Position numbers and translations under genes: made by a program. Under the pieces are notes generated by a model. The model made no database searches, was not told the origin of the DNA, and saw only the letters and a list, made by a program, of their open reading frames with translations. From Demequina mangrovi (lineage in GTDB: Bacteria; Actinomycetota; Actinomycetes; Actinomycetales; Demequinaceae), in the NCBI RefSeq assembly GCF_000759715.1, contig NZ_BBLU01000005.1, positions 147,947 to 211,946 of the forward strand: a DNA stretch of 64,000 nucleotides, read 5' to 3'. The number at the start of each line of letters is the position of its first letter. Positions within the stretch are counted from its first letter, which is position 1. Below are positions 63,435-64,000 of the stretch, piece by piece.

Positions 63435-64000
63435 GCCGCTCCTTTCGTCGCTGCTGAGAACGCATCCTTGCGTGCAAGTGTTGGGAGCGGCGCGGAGAAA
63501 CGCGTGCGTAGGGCCAGGAAGAGCTGCCCGCCCCCGCATCGGAGCACGATGCGGCGGCCGTGCCGGCAGGAGAACGTCCGATCCAGATCGGCGGACCGAG
63601 CTGTGCTTCGGGCGGCAGAACTGTCGCGCGCGGGGCCGCGAGGTCGGTTCACGGGCTTGATTCGCTGCCCGCCGAGCGGCTCCGCCGGTGCGAGCGCTCG
63701 GGCCCTCCGGAGGATGCCCGCGACGTACCTGGTGTCACCAAGTTATGGCCGATCTGGTTGGACAACGCTGAAACATGTGTGTAACTTATTCCGAGTTGCC
63801 AGCGAGCAGCCCGGAAGGGCGAGACGCGGTGACAGAGGGTCCATCGGACGCCTGGAGAGCGGTCAGCGAACCGGTCAAAAGGATGTAAGATGGAAACCCG
63901 CTCGGAACGACGAGCTCACACCGAAAGCCGCGAGGCGATTGGACAAGGAGCCGCGAACCGAGTAACATGAAGAGGTTGCCCCGAGCGAGATCCTGCGAAT
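63435..64000 (+). promoter_or_regulatory. probable rRNA-operon promoter region
   Basis: 566 bases with no gene. Two promoter-like sets with the same spacing: TTGGAC-18-TAACTT (63758-63787) and TTGGAC-18-TAACAT (63939-63968). A TAAGAT hexamer at 63886-63891 followed by GGAAACCCGCTCGGAAC is a third. The last stretch (GTTGCCCCGAGCGAGATCC) resembles sequences before 16S genes in Micrococcales. The gene itself would lie to the right of the window. Confidence 0.55.

Noticed and set aside
63435..64000. tRNA or 16S gene at the right edge
   Set aside because: No cloverleaf or 16S start sequence is present; only promoter-like hexamers are seen.

Overview
The window is 64 kb of very GC-rich, gene-dense DNA (about 70% G+C or more by eye) with mostly G/C third codon positions. 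An AfsR/SARP-type regulator, actinobacterial-type XylA, KARI and BCAT enzymes and many probably leaderless genes point to a high-GC Actinomycetota chromosome, probably Micrococcales; the genus cannot be fixed from the sequence. No phage genes, insertion sequences, tRNA or rRNA bodies were seen. The right edge looks like the promoter region of an rRNA operon that starts just outside.

Layout: 1-2.4 kb, an M20 peptidase (cut by the edge) and a Dcu-type carrier. 2.5-7.4 kb, a hydrolase, then xylB and xylA facing a ROK repressor across a clear inverted-repeat operator. 7.4-12.8 kb, a 2-hydroxyacid dehydrogenase, a DUF1801 protein and a DNA-repair set (Ogt, Ada/AlkA fusion, photolyase). 12.8-18.4 kb, a redox cluster: AhpD-like protein, three flavodoxin-fold reductases, MarR and MerR regulators, and two C-terminal remnants of one reductase gene, each with a copied terminator. 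18.5-35.5 kb, branched-chain amino acid synthesis (ilvD, a leader peptide with Ile-Leu-Val codons, ilvB, ilvN, ilvC, leuB, ilvE). It is interrupted by a choice-of-anchor I protein, a membrane protein with its TetR, and a 1387-residue SARP-STAND-TM-propeller protein. 35.6-38.2 kb, two paralogous lipoproteins around a PEBP gene.

38.2-45.4 kb is the most unusual part. Two divergent operons share RyR domains: a tandem-RyR protein with a patatin phospholipase on one side; on the other a 2TM-Rossmann(TrkA_N)-RyR protein, a TIR-TM-propeller protein with its catalytic Glu, and a sister protein whose TIR-like domain has lost the catalytic Glu and Trp. I read this as a candidate nucleotide-signal conflict system: TIR makes a signal, RyR domains sense it, phospholipase and membrane protein act on the membrane. 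That mechanism is inference.

45.4-59.2 kb carries a hydrolase, FadD-like ligase, ABC exporter, DHFR-like reductase, membrane proteins, M50 protease, a Vsr plus nuclease-like pair of lower GC, an RHH/Doc toxin-antitoxin, a second branched-chain aminotransferase and a YgjP-like hydrolase. 59.2-63.4 kb has two tandem paralogous cassettes of sigma factor plus single-pass membrane protein.

Across the window the 9-mer GGACGATGC occurs 29 times by my count, where about one is expected, in genes and disproportionately between genes, once as an inverted pair forming a perfect terminator stem. It behaves like an uptake-type or other genome-wide recognition word and is the second main observation.
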